Source: Paenibacillus glacialis (GTDB lineage Bacteria > Bacillota > Bacilli > Paenibacillales > Paenibacillaceae). From it: a stretch of DNA of 64,000 bases. The notes below the pieces were generated by a model that was not told the DNA's origin, ran no database searches, and saw only the letters and a list, made by a program, of their open reading frames with translations. Numbering within the stretch: position 1 is the stretch's first letter; each line of letters opens with the position of its first letter. Both the position numbers and the translations under genes were made by a program. The DNA lies in assembly GCF_001637205.1 (NCBI RefSeq), contig NZ_LVJH01000007.1, forward strand, positions 310,001 to 374,000. Reading direction: 5' to 3'. Below are positions 26,582 to 33,990 of this stretch, one piece after another.

Positions 26582-27564
26582 TGCACTCGTTTTCCTTTCC
26601 TGGCGATATAGATGAAGAATGGCACGCCAAGAATTGCAGTCATGACGCCTACAGGTATTTCTTTCGGCATGGCTATATATCGGGCACCAATATCTGCAGT
26701 CACAAGTAAAATACCGCCTAGTACAGCAGAGTATGGAATGACCCGGCGATAATCGTTCCCGACGAGATATCGAACAATATGCGGGATAATAATGCCTACA
26801 AATGCGATGGGTCCAGCCACAGCAACAGATCCTCCAGCGAGAAGAATAACGGCAACGGAAGCTAGACTTTTAATTGTAGCGGTTCGTTGACCCAGAGTTT
26901 GTGCTACATCATCTCCCATTAACAGCACGTTGAGATGACGTGAGAGTGATACGGCTATAATGAATCCGATGAACAAATAAGGTAACACATTAATGAGCAT
27001 ACTCATGTCTCTACCGGCTACTGAACCAACTAACCACACGAGGACTTGATCGAACATTTTACCGTTTGTGAGCATATATCCTTGCGTCATAGAATGGAAA
27101 AAAGCAGCGATCGAGGCTCCAGCCAATGTGATTTTAATAGGTGTCATACCGTCTCTTCCAATACTTCCAAGATAAAATACGATAGATCCACTGATTGCAG
27201 CACCTAAGAGAGCGAATAAGGTGAGTGATTGCATACCGCTAACTCCAAGCCAGCCTGAAGCGATAACGACCATGAATGCGGCACCTGAGTTGATCCCGAA
27301 TAAACTTGGCGAAGCGATTGGATTACGTGTAATCACTTGCATTAATGCGCCAGCAACAGCCAGACTTGCTCCAGCAGCAACAGCTATCAGTGCGCGTGGT
27401 ACTCGCACCGTTTGAATGATTAGATGTTCTTGTGATGAATAATCATAATGAACGAAGGATTCCCATATGGAGGATAACGGAATATCTGTAACGCCGTAAA
27501 TAACGCTACATATTACCGCAACTCCGAGTATGAACAATGAACAAGCGAGCCCAAGTAATCTCAT
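26578..27564 (-). CDS. FecCD-family siderophore permease (first)
   Basis: A 328-residue permease with the same motifs as its partner (VRVPRALIAVAAGASLAVAGALMQVITRNPIASP; GPIAFVGIIIPHIVRYLVG; GVPFFIYIARKGK). It heads the minus-strand operon. A TTGACA-N17-TAAGAT promoter lies 44-72 bases upstream, with a Fur box against its -35 end. The two permeases would form a heterodimer in the membrane. Confidence 0.92.
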   Translation of the reverse strand: MRLLGLACSLFILGVAVICSVIYGVTDIPLSSIWESFVHYDYSSQEHLIIQTVRVPRALIAVAAGASLAVAGALMQVITRNPIASPSLFGINSGAAFMVVIASGWLGVSGMQSLTLFALLGAAISGSIVFYLGSIGRDGMTPIKITLAGASIAAFFHSMTQGYMLTNGKMFDQVLVWLVGSVAGRDMSMLINVLPYLFIGFIIAVSLSRHLNVLLMGDDVAQTLGQRTATIKSLASVAVILLAGGSVAVAGPIAFVGIIIPHIVRYLVGNDYRRVIPYSAVLGGILLVTADIGARYIAMPKEIPVGVMTAILGVPFFIYIARKGKRVQ

Positions 27565-27607
27565 ATATGCCTACTTTCTGCTTCATTTTGCGAGTGTCTA
27601 CATTAGA

Positions 27608-27687
27608 ATCTTAGTAGATTGATTATAATGTGTCAACGCAAATGATAATCATTTTCATTGACATTAGACTAGATATTATTTTATATT
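27608..27687. promoter_or_regulatory. divergent Fur-regulated promoters
   Basis: Minus-strand promoter: -35 TTGACA (27636-27631), 17 bases, -10 TAAGAT (27613-27608). Plus-strand promoter: -35 TTGACA (27658-27663), 18 bases, -10 TATATT (27682-27687). Between the two -35 boxes lies TGATAATCATTTTCA (27643-27657), one mismatch from the 7-1-7 Fur consensus. One Fur dimer pair could shut both directions when iron is plentiful. Confidence 0.85.
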
Positions 27688-27729
27688 GTTCATTGTGAAT
27701 AATTTTCAATACATTAGGGGGAAGTCAAC

Positions 27730-28737
27730 GTGGTGAAAAAGGCAAACAGGGGTAAGGTAAAAACATGGTGGGCATTATGTGCACTAGTACTTGTCATGAT
27801 CGTAACGGGCTGTGGCTCAAACAATAATACAGCAACTACTTCGAATAAAGCGAGTGAAGACGCGGCGGTAACGGATCAATCTTCAAATGAAGTTCGTACT
27901 GTGAAGCATGCGATGGGTGAAACAGAAATTAAAGGAACACCGCAACGCGTGGTCGTTCTTACAAATGAAGGAACTGAAGCGGTACTTGCGCTTGGAATTA
28001 AACCGGTTGGAGCCGTTAAATCGTGGACAGGAAGTCCATGGTATGAGCATATTAAAGCCGATATGGAAGGCGTTCAAGAGCTAGGTGAAGAAGGACAACC
28101 TAACCTAGAGCTAATTGCAGGACTTGAGCCAGATCTAATTATTGCTAACAAAATGCGTCATGAGGAAATTTATGAACAATTGAAGGCGATCGCGCCAACT
28201 ATTGAATCGGAAACCTTACGTGGTGATTGGAAAATCAACTTCAAACTGTATGCTGAAGCATTGGGCAAATCAGCTGAAGCAGACAAGCAGCTTGCTGCAT
28301 TCGATACTCGAATTGAAGATTTTAAAACCAAAGCTGGCGATAAACTGAAAGATACCGTATCTGTTGTTCGATTCATGGGTGGTAAGACGCGTGTATATCA
28401 TGCTGACACCTTCTCAGGTATTATTTTCGACCAAATTGGTATTACTCGTAATGATATGACGTTAAAAAGTAAAGAAACATTTGTAGATGAAATTACGAAA
28501 GAACGTTTACCAGAAGCTGATGCTCATCGTTTATTCTACTTTACGTATGACACAGGTGATGGTAAAGGGAATGATACGGAAAAAGAGTGGATTAATGATC
28601 CGTTGTGGAAAGGTCTAAGCGCGGTTAAAGAAGGACGCGTATATCGTGTGGATGATGCGATTTGGAATACGGCAGGCGGTATTAAAGCAGCCAACCTACT
28701 ATTGGATGAACTTTACACCATTTATGAAGTGAAATAA
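27730..28737 (+). CDS. iron-siderophore-binding lipoprotein
   Basis: A 335-residue lipoprotein with a basic start, hydrophobic core and lipobox VTGC (Cys 28). The type III periplasmic-binding fold shows PQRVVVLTNEGTEAVLALGIKPVGA, the NLELIAGLEPDLIIANK helix-strand and the C-terminal DDAIWNTAGGIKAANLLLDEL. It would capture the ferric siderophore outside the membrane for the divergently encoded permease-ATPase complex. The start is GTG 27730 or 27733 after AGGGGGAAG. Confidence 0.92.
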   Translation: MVKKANRGKVKTWWALCALVLVMIVTGCGSNNNTATTSNKASEDAAVTDQSSNEVRTVKHAMGETEIKGTPQRVVVLTNEGTEAVLALGIKPVGAVKSWTGSPWYEHIKADMEGVQELGEEGQPNLELIAGLEPDLIIANKMRHEEIYEQLKAIAPTIESETLRGDWKINFKLYAEALGKSAEADKQLAAFDTRIEDFKTKAGDKLKDTVSVVRFMGGKTRVYHADTFSGIIFDQIGITRNDMTLKSKETFVDEITKERLPEADAHRLFYFTYDTGDGKGNDTEKEWINDPLWKGLSAVKEGRVYRVDDAIWNTAGGIKAANLLLDELYTIYEVK

Positions 28738-28751
28738 ATAACTGCATTGGA

Positions 28752-28785
28752 ACAGCCGACCCATTTAATGGGTCGGCTGTTTTTG
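28752..28785 (+). terminator. terminator of the binding-lipoprotein gene
   Basis: ACAGCCGACCCAT (28752-28764) pairs with ATGGGTCGGCTGT (28768-28780), followed by TTTTTG. Confidence 0.92.
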
Positions 28786-28906
28786 TATTATAAAGAGTGA
28801 TGGCATAACCTATTTGATTATCCATATATTTTATGATGTGCATCATTGGTGTTTTAAAAAAAGGCTTGGATTCATGAGTAGTTACATATTATGAAGGAGG
28901 TCTTGG

Positions 28907-29494
28907 ATGAGAGAACGTAAAAAGTTTATTTGGGGTAAGGTAATCGGATTAATAACGTTGTGGTATTGCTTTGCTCCTGTATTACCTGTATTCGCTCATG
29001 AACATGGAGGCGATGTAACTACGAATAGTGGAGTGCCGTCATCATTAACGATGAATACAATCGTTTTATCTATTATTGTCGTCGTATTCGTAATCATTCT
29101 TCTTATTGTTCGATTGCGCAAACAAGGAGCAGTCATTTCCAAAATGTCAGGTATGATGGCAACCATGACAGCAGCAATGCTTTCAAGCCTAGTGGTTGGA
29201 ACCATAGCAGGAGTATTGTTAGCAGGACTATTTTTGTCTACAGTTATTGGCGTGTTGTTTGGTTTAGTCGTCGGTTATATATTAGGATTGCCGTTAAGTC
29301 TTCTTGCATCCATGGACGGCATGCTCTCAGGTATTATGGGAGGAATGATGGGGGCCATGTTTGGAGTGATGGTAACGATGGATTATCCTACACTTTCGAT
29401 TGTTTTCGTGGATATAGTCTTCGCAGCTTCCATGTTTCTTCTATATATGCTGTTGGAAAAGGAAAAGGCTGCTTCCAATAAAGATAACACATAA
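28907..29494 (+). CDS. hypothetical polytopic membrane protein
   Basis: A 195-residue protein behind GAAGGAGG. A signal-like first helix is followed by FAHEHGGD (His-rich, extracytoplasmic), then four or more helices. A Gly/Met-rich segment (SGIMGGMMGAMFGVMV) suggests tight helix packing or metal contact. No family is named with confidence. The His/Met content and the iron locus next door make a metal-related role possible, but this is inference. Confidence 0.6.
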   Translation: MRERKKFIWGKVIGLITLWYCFAPVLPVFAHEHGGDVTTNSGVPSSLTMNTIVLSIIVVVFVIILLIVRLRKQGAVISKMSGMMATMTAAMLSSLVVGTIAGVLLAGLFLSTVIGVLFGLVVGYILGLPLSLLASMDGMLSGIMGGMMGAMFGVMVTMDYPTLSIVFVDIVFAASMFLLYMLLEKEKAASNKDNT

Positions 29495-29500
29495 AAAGTT

Positions 29501-29533
29501 CAACTAGCCTTCCCATTAAGGAGAGGCTAGTTG
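29501..29533. terminator. hairpin between convergent genes
   Basis: CAACTAGCCT (29501-29510) pairs perfectly with AGGCTAGTTG (29524-29533). There is no T run, so termination strength is uncertain. The span 29534-29629 shows no gene. Confidence 0.55.
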
Positions 29534-29629
29534 TGATCGAGTATAGTAGGGGTGGAACTCTACATGAATGGGTTAGATGGTTGTTATGTGCTATGGATTG
29601 ACCATGAAGTTAATTTAATGAATGGATTA

Positions 29630-30259
29630 TCAATATTTCCTTTTATGGAAGTAGTACATGCTGAGAGGCCACCAAATAATGGCGAAGATAGGATATACTG
29701 CCCAGATGGTGGAAGGGCTTGATATGACATTCGTTGTAATGAAAAATATGGCAGTGAGAAGAGTTGCTGTAATGGAGAAATTGAAATGGTTCTTTTTTCT
29801 CCCGTAGTATATAGCTAGTGGCCACCATAACACGAGAAATGACGGGTAAATGACCCAAGGATATTGAGGAGCATAGAATGAATTGAGCATTTCGTAATAA
29901 AGAATCGTACATAGACTTCCGATGATAGCGATGGTAAATGATGAACGATATTTTCCTAAATACATGAGGATGGGCCACCAGAGAAGGGGATAGACAGCGA
30001 ATACAAACCATATATGATCAGGACTATTTAACATATTCTCAAAGATTAGAAATGCAATTAAGATAGCTGTGGTTAAGGCTGAGTAATGTTTAAGCTTTCC
30101 TTTTGCCAAAAAGTAGATAGAGATCGGCCACTGTAGAATGACAAATGAAGGATAAATAAACCATAGATCATGAGGAGTGGTATTGTAATTCGTAATAGCA
30201 AGAAACAGAATGCTCAGCACACTTGCGACAGTAGCAAAACTAGCTTGATGCTTATTCAT
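29630..30259 (-). CDS. membrane protein built of four WxxYPxFxxxWWPLxxYY repeats
   Basis: The 209-residue protein consists of four successive units of ~47-50 residues. Each has an amphipathic YP..F...WWP motif (LWFIYPSFVILQWPISIYF, WFVFAVYPLLWWPILMYL, WVIYPSFLVLWWPLAIYY, WAVYPIFAIIWWPLSMYY) plus a hydrophobic helix. The same motif ends the preceding gene product, so the protein probably arose by tandem duplication of a two-helix module. It belongs to the PadR operon, 17 bases after that gene. Function unknown. Confidence 0.7.
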   Translation of the reverse strand: MNKHQASFATVASVLSILFLAITNYNTTPHDLWFIYPSFVILQWPISIYFLAKGKLKHYSALTTAILIAFLIFENMLNSPDHIWFVFAVYPLLWWPILMYLGKYRSSFTIAIIGSLCTILYYEMLNSFYAPQYPWVIYPSFLVLWWPLAIYYGRKKNHFNFSITATLLTAIFFITTNVISSPSTIWAVYPIFAIIWWPLSMYYFHKRKY

Positions 30260-30276
30260 AATCTGAAATCCTCCTT

Positions 30277-30687
30277 TTATTTAACTCCTAACCATCTATA
30301 GAACATAGCCAGTGGCCACCATAGAACAGCAAACACAGGATACACGAACCAGATCACATCGGGTGAATAATACAGATTAATAAATACAAACAATGCCGTA
30401 ATGAGTCCGCTTCCCCAAAGTGAGAATCCTAATTGCAAAGAAACGTTTTTTCGGTCTCTACGGGGCGAATTGTTGGTGTTGGTACCTAGTTCCCTCTTAA
30501 TATCCTCAATATCACCGAACTCAACGATGGTCTTGTTAATGGCGTCTTCCTCAAACTTACCAGCGAACATTAAATCACTTACTTTCTCTTCCATGTTCTG
30601 AATAACGTCTTTCATCATTAGTTCCTTGTGTTCGCTTGTTGGGATGTCCTTAAACAATTCCTTAACATGATCTTTAATTGTACGCAT
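30277..30687 (-). CDS. HAAS/DUF1700-like membrane protein with one WWPL module
   Basis: The first ~70 of 136 residues are a soluble helical domain (DIPTSEHKELMMKDVIQNMEEKVSDLM and IVEFGDIEDIKRELG), the kind found with PadR regulators and often called HAAS or permease-prefix. Two helices follow, ending in WFVYPVFAVLWWPLAMFYRW. It begins immediately after the PadR stop, so the two are translationally coupled. Such proteins are thought to act with the PadR regulator in envelope stress responses. Confidence 0.75.
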   Translation of the reverse strand: MRTIKDHVKELFKDIPTSEHKELMMKDVIQNMEEKVSDLMFAGKFEEDAINKTIVEFGDIEDIKRELGTNTNNSPRRDRKNVSLQLGFSLWGSGLITALFVFINLYYSPDVIWFVYPVFAVLWWPLAMFYRWLGVK

Positions 30688-31014
30688 TCATATTCCCTCC
30701 ATAAAAATATTTATTATTTCCTTGATTTCTTGCCATTCTTCTACAGTTTCTTTGAAATAGGCCTTTCCAAGCTTCGTAATTTTGTAATATCTACGTTTGC
30801 CTCCATGCGAAATGTCACCGAAATAGGATTCAATTAATTCTCTTCTTTCTAACCTTTGGAATACGGCATATAACGTGGCCTCTTTTATCTGGAAGCGATC
30901 ATTTGTCCGTAAACTGATTTCTTTGGATATTTCATAACCGTATTGATCCTTCTCATAGATGAGCCGCAAAATAATAGCATCTAAATGCCCACGAATGATG
31001 TCACTACGAACCAT
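30688..31014 (-). CDS. PadR family transcriptional regulator
   Basis: A 108-residue winged-helix protein: IRGHLDAIILRLIYEKDQYGYEIS, IKEATLYAVFQRLERRELIESYF and GGKRRYYKITKLGKAYF are standard PadR segments. It heads a three-gene operon. A palindrome over the predicted transcription start is a candidate autorepression site. Confidence 0.92.
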   Translation of the reverse strand: MVRSDIIRGHLDAIILRLIYEKDQYGYEISKEISLRTNDRFQIKEATLYAVFQRLERRELIESYFGDISHGGKRRYYKITKLGKAYFKETVEEWQEIKEIINIFMEGI

Positions 31015-31040
31015 TTGCGTCCTCCTTATTTGGTAAGTAT

Positions 31041-31085
31041 TCTATCTGATAGAGTAAAAATATCACATATTACTCTAGCTGTCAA
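31041..31085 (-). promoter_or_regulatory. padR promoter and palindromic operator
   Basis: On the minus strand, TTGACA (31085-31080), 17 bases and TATTTT (31062-31057). The 13-bp palindrome TCTATC-T-GATAGA (31041-31053) lies at about +1 to +15. Confidence 0.7.
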
Positions 31086-31180
31086 AGTAATTATTATTGA
31101 TTTATTTATGTTTTATTTCATTGAAATAGGAACAAAATGGTTGTTGTGTTAAAATAGACATTTGTATGATATTATGAAAA

Positions 31181-31198
31181 TAGTATCAGGTGCTAATA
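31181..31198 (+). promoter_or_regulatory. FapR-like operator upstream of fabH
   Basis: TAGTATCAGGTGCTAATA strongly resembles the FapR site of Bacillus fab promoters (TTAGTACC..GGTACTAA type). A TTGTTG-N18-TATGAT promoter (about 31142-31171) places it just past the transcription start. FapR represses fatty-acid synthesis genes until malonyl-CoA rises. Confidence 0.7.
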
Positions 31199-31226
31199 CC
31201 AGATAATAAATTAGGAGCGTGAATAA

Positions 31227-32243
31227 ATGGAGCAATCAAAAGCAAGAATCACAGCCATCGGTTCCTATGTACCAGATAAAAGAATGACGAATTTCGATTT
31301 GGAAAAGTTGGTGGATACCAATGATGAATGGATTATGCAGCGAACGGGAATTCGGGAGCGCCGAATTAGTGAACCTGATCAATATACAAGTGACTTGTGC
31401 GTATCTGCTGCTCAGGATCTCATGCGGAGATATGATAAATCTTTATACGATGTAGATTTGATCCTTGTGGCGACAACTACACCAGATTTTATTTTTCCTA
31501 GCGTAGCAGCAATCGTTCAAGACAAACTTGGCATATCTAGTTCAGTAGGAGTCATTGATCTAAGTGCTGCTTGTTCTGGATTTGTGTATGCACTTCATGT
31601 GGCACAAGGTATGGTGGCTTCTGGATTACATCGGAAAGTCCTTGTGTTTGGTGCAGACACCATGTCTAAAATTACGGATTATACGGATCGCACTACCTGT
31701 ATATTGTTCGGTGATGGCGCAGGGGTTGTATTGGTGGAATCAGAAACAGAGGAAACAAGCTTTCTAGCGTATCATCAAGGAACAGATGGTATTGGAGGTG
31801 CTCACGTTTATTTGAATGGCATTGCTGATAAGTTAAATGGTGTAGAATTGAGTAACACGGGTAACATTGTACAGAATGGAAGAGAAGTATTTCGCTGGGC
31901 TGTTAGAAATGTTCCAGAAGGTGTTAAAGCGATTCTTGAGAAAAGTTCATTCACAACGAATGATGTAGATTGGTTCATTCCTCACAGTGCCAATTTACGT
32001 ATCATTGAACCGATTTGTGAGCGAACGGGGATTCCTCTCGAACGAACGTTGTACAGTTTAGAGAATTTCGGTAATACATCCGCAGCGACAATACCACTTT
32101 CTTTGGATCTAGGGATTCGTGAAGGTAAGCTTAATGATGGTGACCGTATCTTGATCTATGGGTTTGGTGCAGGCCTTACACATGCAGGTCTATTGCTTAA
32201 CTGGAATCTACATCCACAGGTTCAGTTGCCAGAAGCCAAATAG
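31227..32243 (+). CDS. fabH: beta-ketoacyl-ACP synthase III (FabH)
   Basis: A 338-residue condensing enzyme that starts fatty-acid synthesis by joining acyl-CoA to malonyl-ACP. The catalytic triad is visible: Cys 116 in DLSAACSGF, His in WFIPHSANLRI and Asn in ENFGNTSAATIP. RTGIRERRI is the usual CoA-contact segment. Branched primer use, typical of Bacilli, is likely but not provable here. It sits behind a FapR-like site and precedes fabF by 89 bases. Confidence 0.93.
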   Translation: MEQSKARITAIGSYVPDKRMTNFDLEKLVDTNDEWIMQRTGIRERRISEPDQYTSDLCVSAAQDLMRRYDKSLYDVDLILVATTTPDFIFPSVAAIVQDKLGISSSVGVIDLSAACSGFVYALHVAQGMVASGLHRKVLVFGADTMSKITDYTDRTTCILFGDGAGVVLVESETEETSFLAYHQGTDGIGGAHVYLNGIADKLNGVELSNTGNIVQNGREVFRWAVRNVPEGVKAILEKSSFTTNDVDWFIPHSANLRIIEPICERTGIPLERTLYSLENFGNTSAATIPLSLDLGIREGKLNDGDRILIYGFGAGLTHAGLLLNWNLHPQVQLPEAK

Positions 32244-32332
32244 GTAATTTGTGATCGAAGTTAACAACTTGTTGAAATAATAGTGAGCATATAATCAGGC
32301 AAAATCCGGTCTAAAACGAGGAGGTTTTTTTC

Positions 32333-33568
32333 ATGCAAAAACGTGTTGCTGTTACTGGAATTAGTGTTATTTCACCACTGGGTTCGCAGATTGAGACTTT
32401 CTGGAGCCGGCTTATTGCGGGTCAGTCGGGGATATCTCGGATTGAAAGCTTTGATCCATCGGGTTTTACAACTCAGATAGCAGGGATGGCTACTGATTTC
32501 AATCCTGATAATTTCTTTGATAGCAAAGAGTTACGGCATATGGACCGTTTTGTTCAATTTGCTGTTGCGGCAGGTAAGATGGCTGTAGATAATGCTGAGT
32601 TAAAGATAACGGAGTCCAATGCGCATCGTGTCGGGGTTAGTATTGGGACAGGTATAGGTGGAATTCAGACAACACTTGATAATCATAAAACAATGCTTGA
32701 AAGAAGTCCCAAGCGGATTAGTCCATTCTTAATTCCGATGATGATTGCCAATATGGGTTCCGCCCAATTGTCTATTCACCTTGGAGCTAAGGGACCAAAC
32801 ACCACACCTGTTAATGCTTGTGCATCTGGTAATAATGCGATCGGCGACTCTTTTCATATGATTAGAAACGGCGTTGCTGACGTGATGATTGCTGGGGGTG
32901 CAGAATCTCCGCTAAATGAGCTAGCTTTTGGTGGGTTCTGTAACATGAAGGCCATGTCTACGCTTAATGATAATCCTCAGCAAGCAAGTCGACCTTTCGA
33001 TATGAATCGAGATGGATTTGTGATGTCGGAGGGTGCTGGTGTGCTAGTGCTGGAAGAGTGGGAGCATGCGCGGAGTAGAGGAGCCACCATCTTGGCTGAG
33101 GTGATCGGATATGGTCAATCGGCAGATGCGTATCATATGACAGCGCCTGACCCACTTGGGATGGGAGCCGTACGGGCCATGAATGCTGCGTTACAAGATG
33201 CTAGAATTACGCCGGAAGAAGTGGACTATATTAATGCACATGCCACGGGCACACCGCTCGGTGATAAGTCGGAAACGCAGGCCATCAAGCATCTGTTTGG
33301 TAGTCATGCTTATAAGCTAAAGGTGAGTGCAACCAAATCAGCCACTGGCCATCTATTTGGCGCAGCCGGGGGATTGGAAGCCGTGATATCTGTCAAAGCA
33401 CTAATGGACGGAATTCTTCCACCCACAATCAATTATGAGACGCCAGATCCAGTATGTGATTTGGATTATATACCAAATGAAGCAAGAGACTGTGACATTC
33501 AGACAGTATTGTCCAATGGATTCGGATTTGGTGGTCACAATGCGGTGATTGTGTTCAGAAAAGCATAA
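32333..33568 (+). CDS. fabF: beta-ketoacyl-ACP synthase II (FabF)
   Basis: A 411-residue elongation condensing enzyme. Catalytic Cys 163 in VNACASGNN, the two His residues in NAHATGTPLGD and SATGHLFGAAGG, and the Lys in SATKSATGH are all present. It follows GAGGAGG and forms the fabH-fabF (fabHA-fabF) pair found in Bacillus. Confidence 0.94.
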   Translation: MQKRVAVTGISVISPLGSQIETFWSRLIAGQSGISRIESFDPSGFTTQIAGMATDFNPDNFFDSKELRHMDRFVQFAVAAGKMAVDNAELKITESNAHRVGVSIGTGIGGIQTTLDNHKTMLERSPKRISPFLIPMMIANMGSAQLSIHLGAKGPNTTPVNACASGNNAIGDSFHMIRNGVADVMIAGGAESPLNELAFGGFCNMKAMSTLNDNPQQASRPFDMNRDGFVMSEGAGVLVLEEWEHARSRGATILAEVIGYGQSADAYHMTAPDPLGMGAVRAMNAALQDARITPEEVDYINAHATGTPLGDKSETQAIKHLFGSHAYKLKVSATKSATGHLFGAAGGLEAVISVKALMDGILPPTINYETPDPVCDLDYIPNEARDCDIQTVLSNGFGFGGHNAVIVFRKA

Positions 33569-33806
33569 CTAGGATAGGAGGACGCAGGTCAAATCAAGTC
33601 GAATCAAATCTGCGTTTGCGTTCTATCAATTAGAATGACATGAGGTTTTTGGAATTAAATTGCTAGGGTATATGATAATGTGCTATTTCAATTCTACGTC
33701 ATGTTGTTGCAAGTGAGATGTGCCTTTCATGACTTTATCGAAGCTACCTTGACCGATGGCGCGTTAAGATGGTAGATCTAGCGATATCAGATGCTCAACC
33801 GGCATT

Positions 33807-33929
33807 GATTTAGCTATGAAAATTTCTGGGCGAGATCGCTCATTTGTGGATAATACGTTTGTTGAAGAGTTGAAGAAATATAGGAGTAACGAATATAACA
33901 AATCCCTCACCTTGATTTTCGAGTATTAA
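33807..33929 (+). pseudogene. IS3-family transposase fragment
   Basis: A frame without a start encodes AMKISGRDRSFVDNTFVEELKKY, close to the ISMDGRGR-x-x-DNxFVERLWRxLKYE region of IS3-family OrfB. Only ~30 residues are recognisable. The rest of the 33569-33990 gap carries one weak ACGCAG/CTGCGT repeat after fabF and no gene. Confidence 0.6.
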
Positions 33930-33957
33930 CGAGAATTGTGGGTGGGGGATTTTTTTT
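33900..33957. terminator. terminator after the LTA-synthase-like gene (two-sided)
   Basis: The arm AAATCCC-TCACC at 33900 pairs with the arm ending GGGGGATTT at 33951. An inner pair ATTTTCG/CGAGAAT lies inside it, with a T8 run on the plus strand. It may serve the minus-strand gene ending at 33991 as well. Confidence 0.65.
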
Positions 33958-33990
33958 GACTGACTGTATGAGGAAGCTGATAAATGTTTC

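Noticed and set aside
31155..31226. Possible riboswitch or T-box leader before fabH
   Set aside because: The leader is too short and is explained by a promoter plus FapR-like operator.
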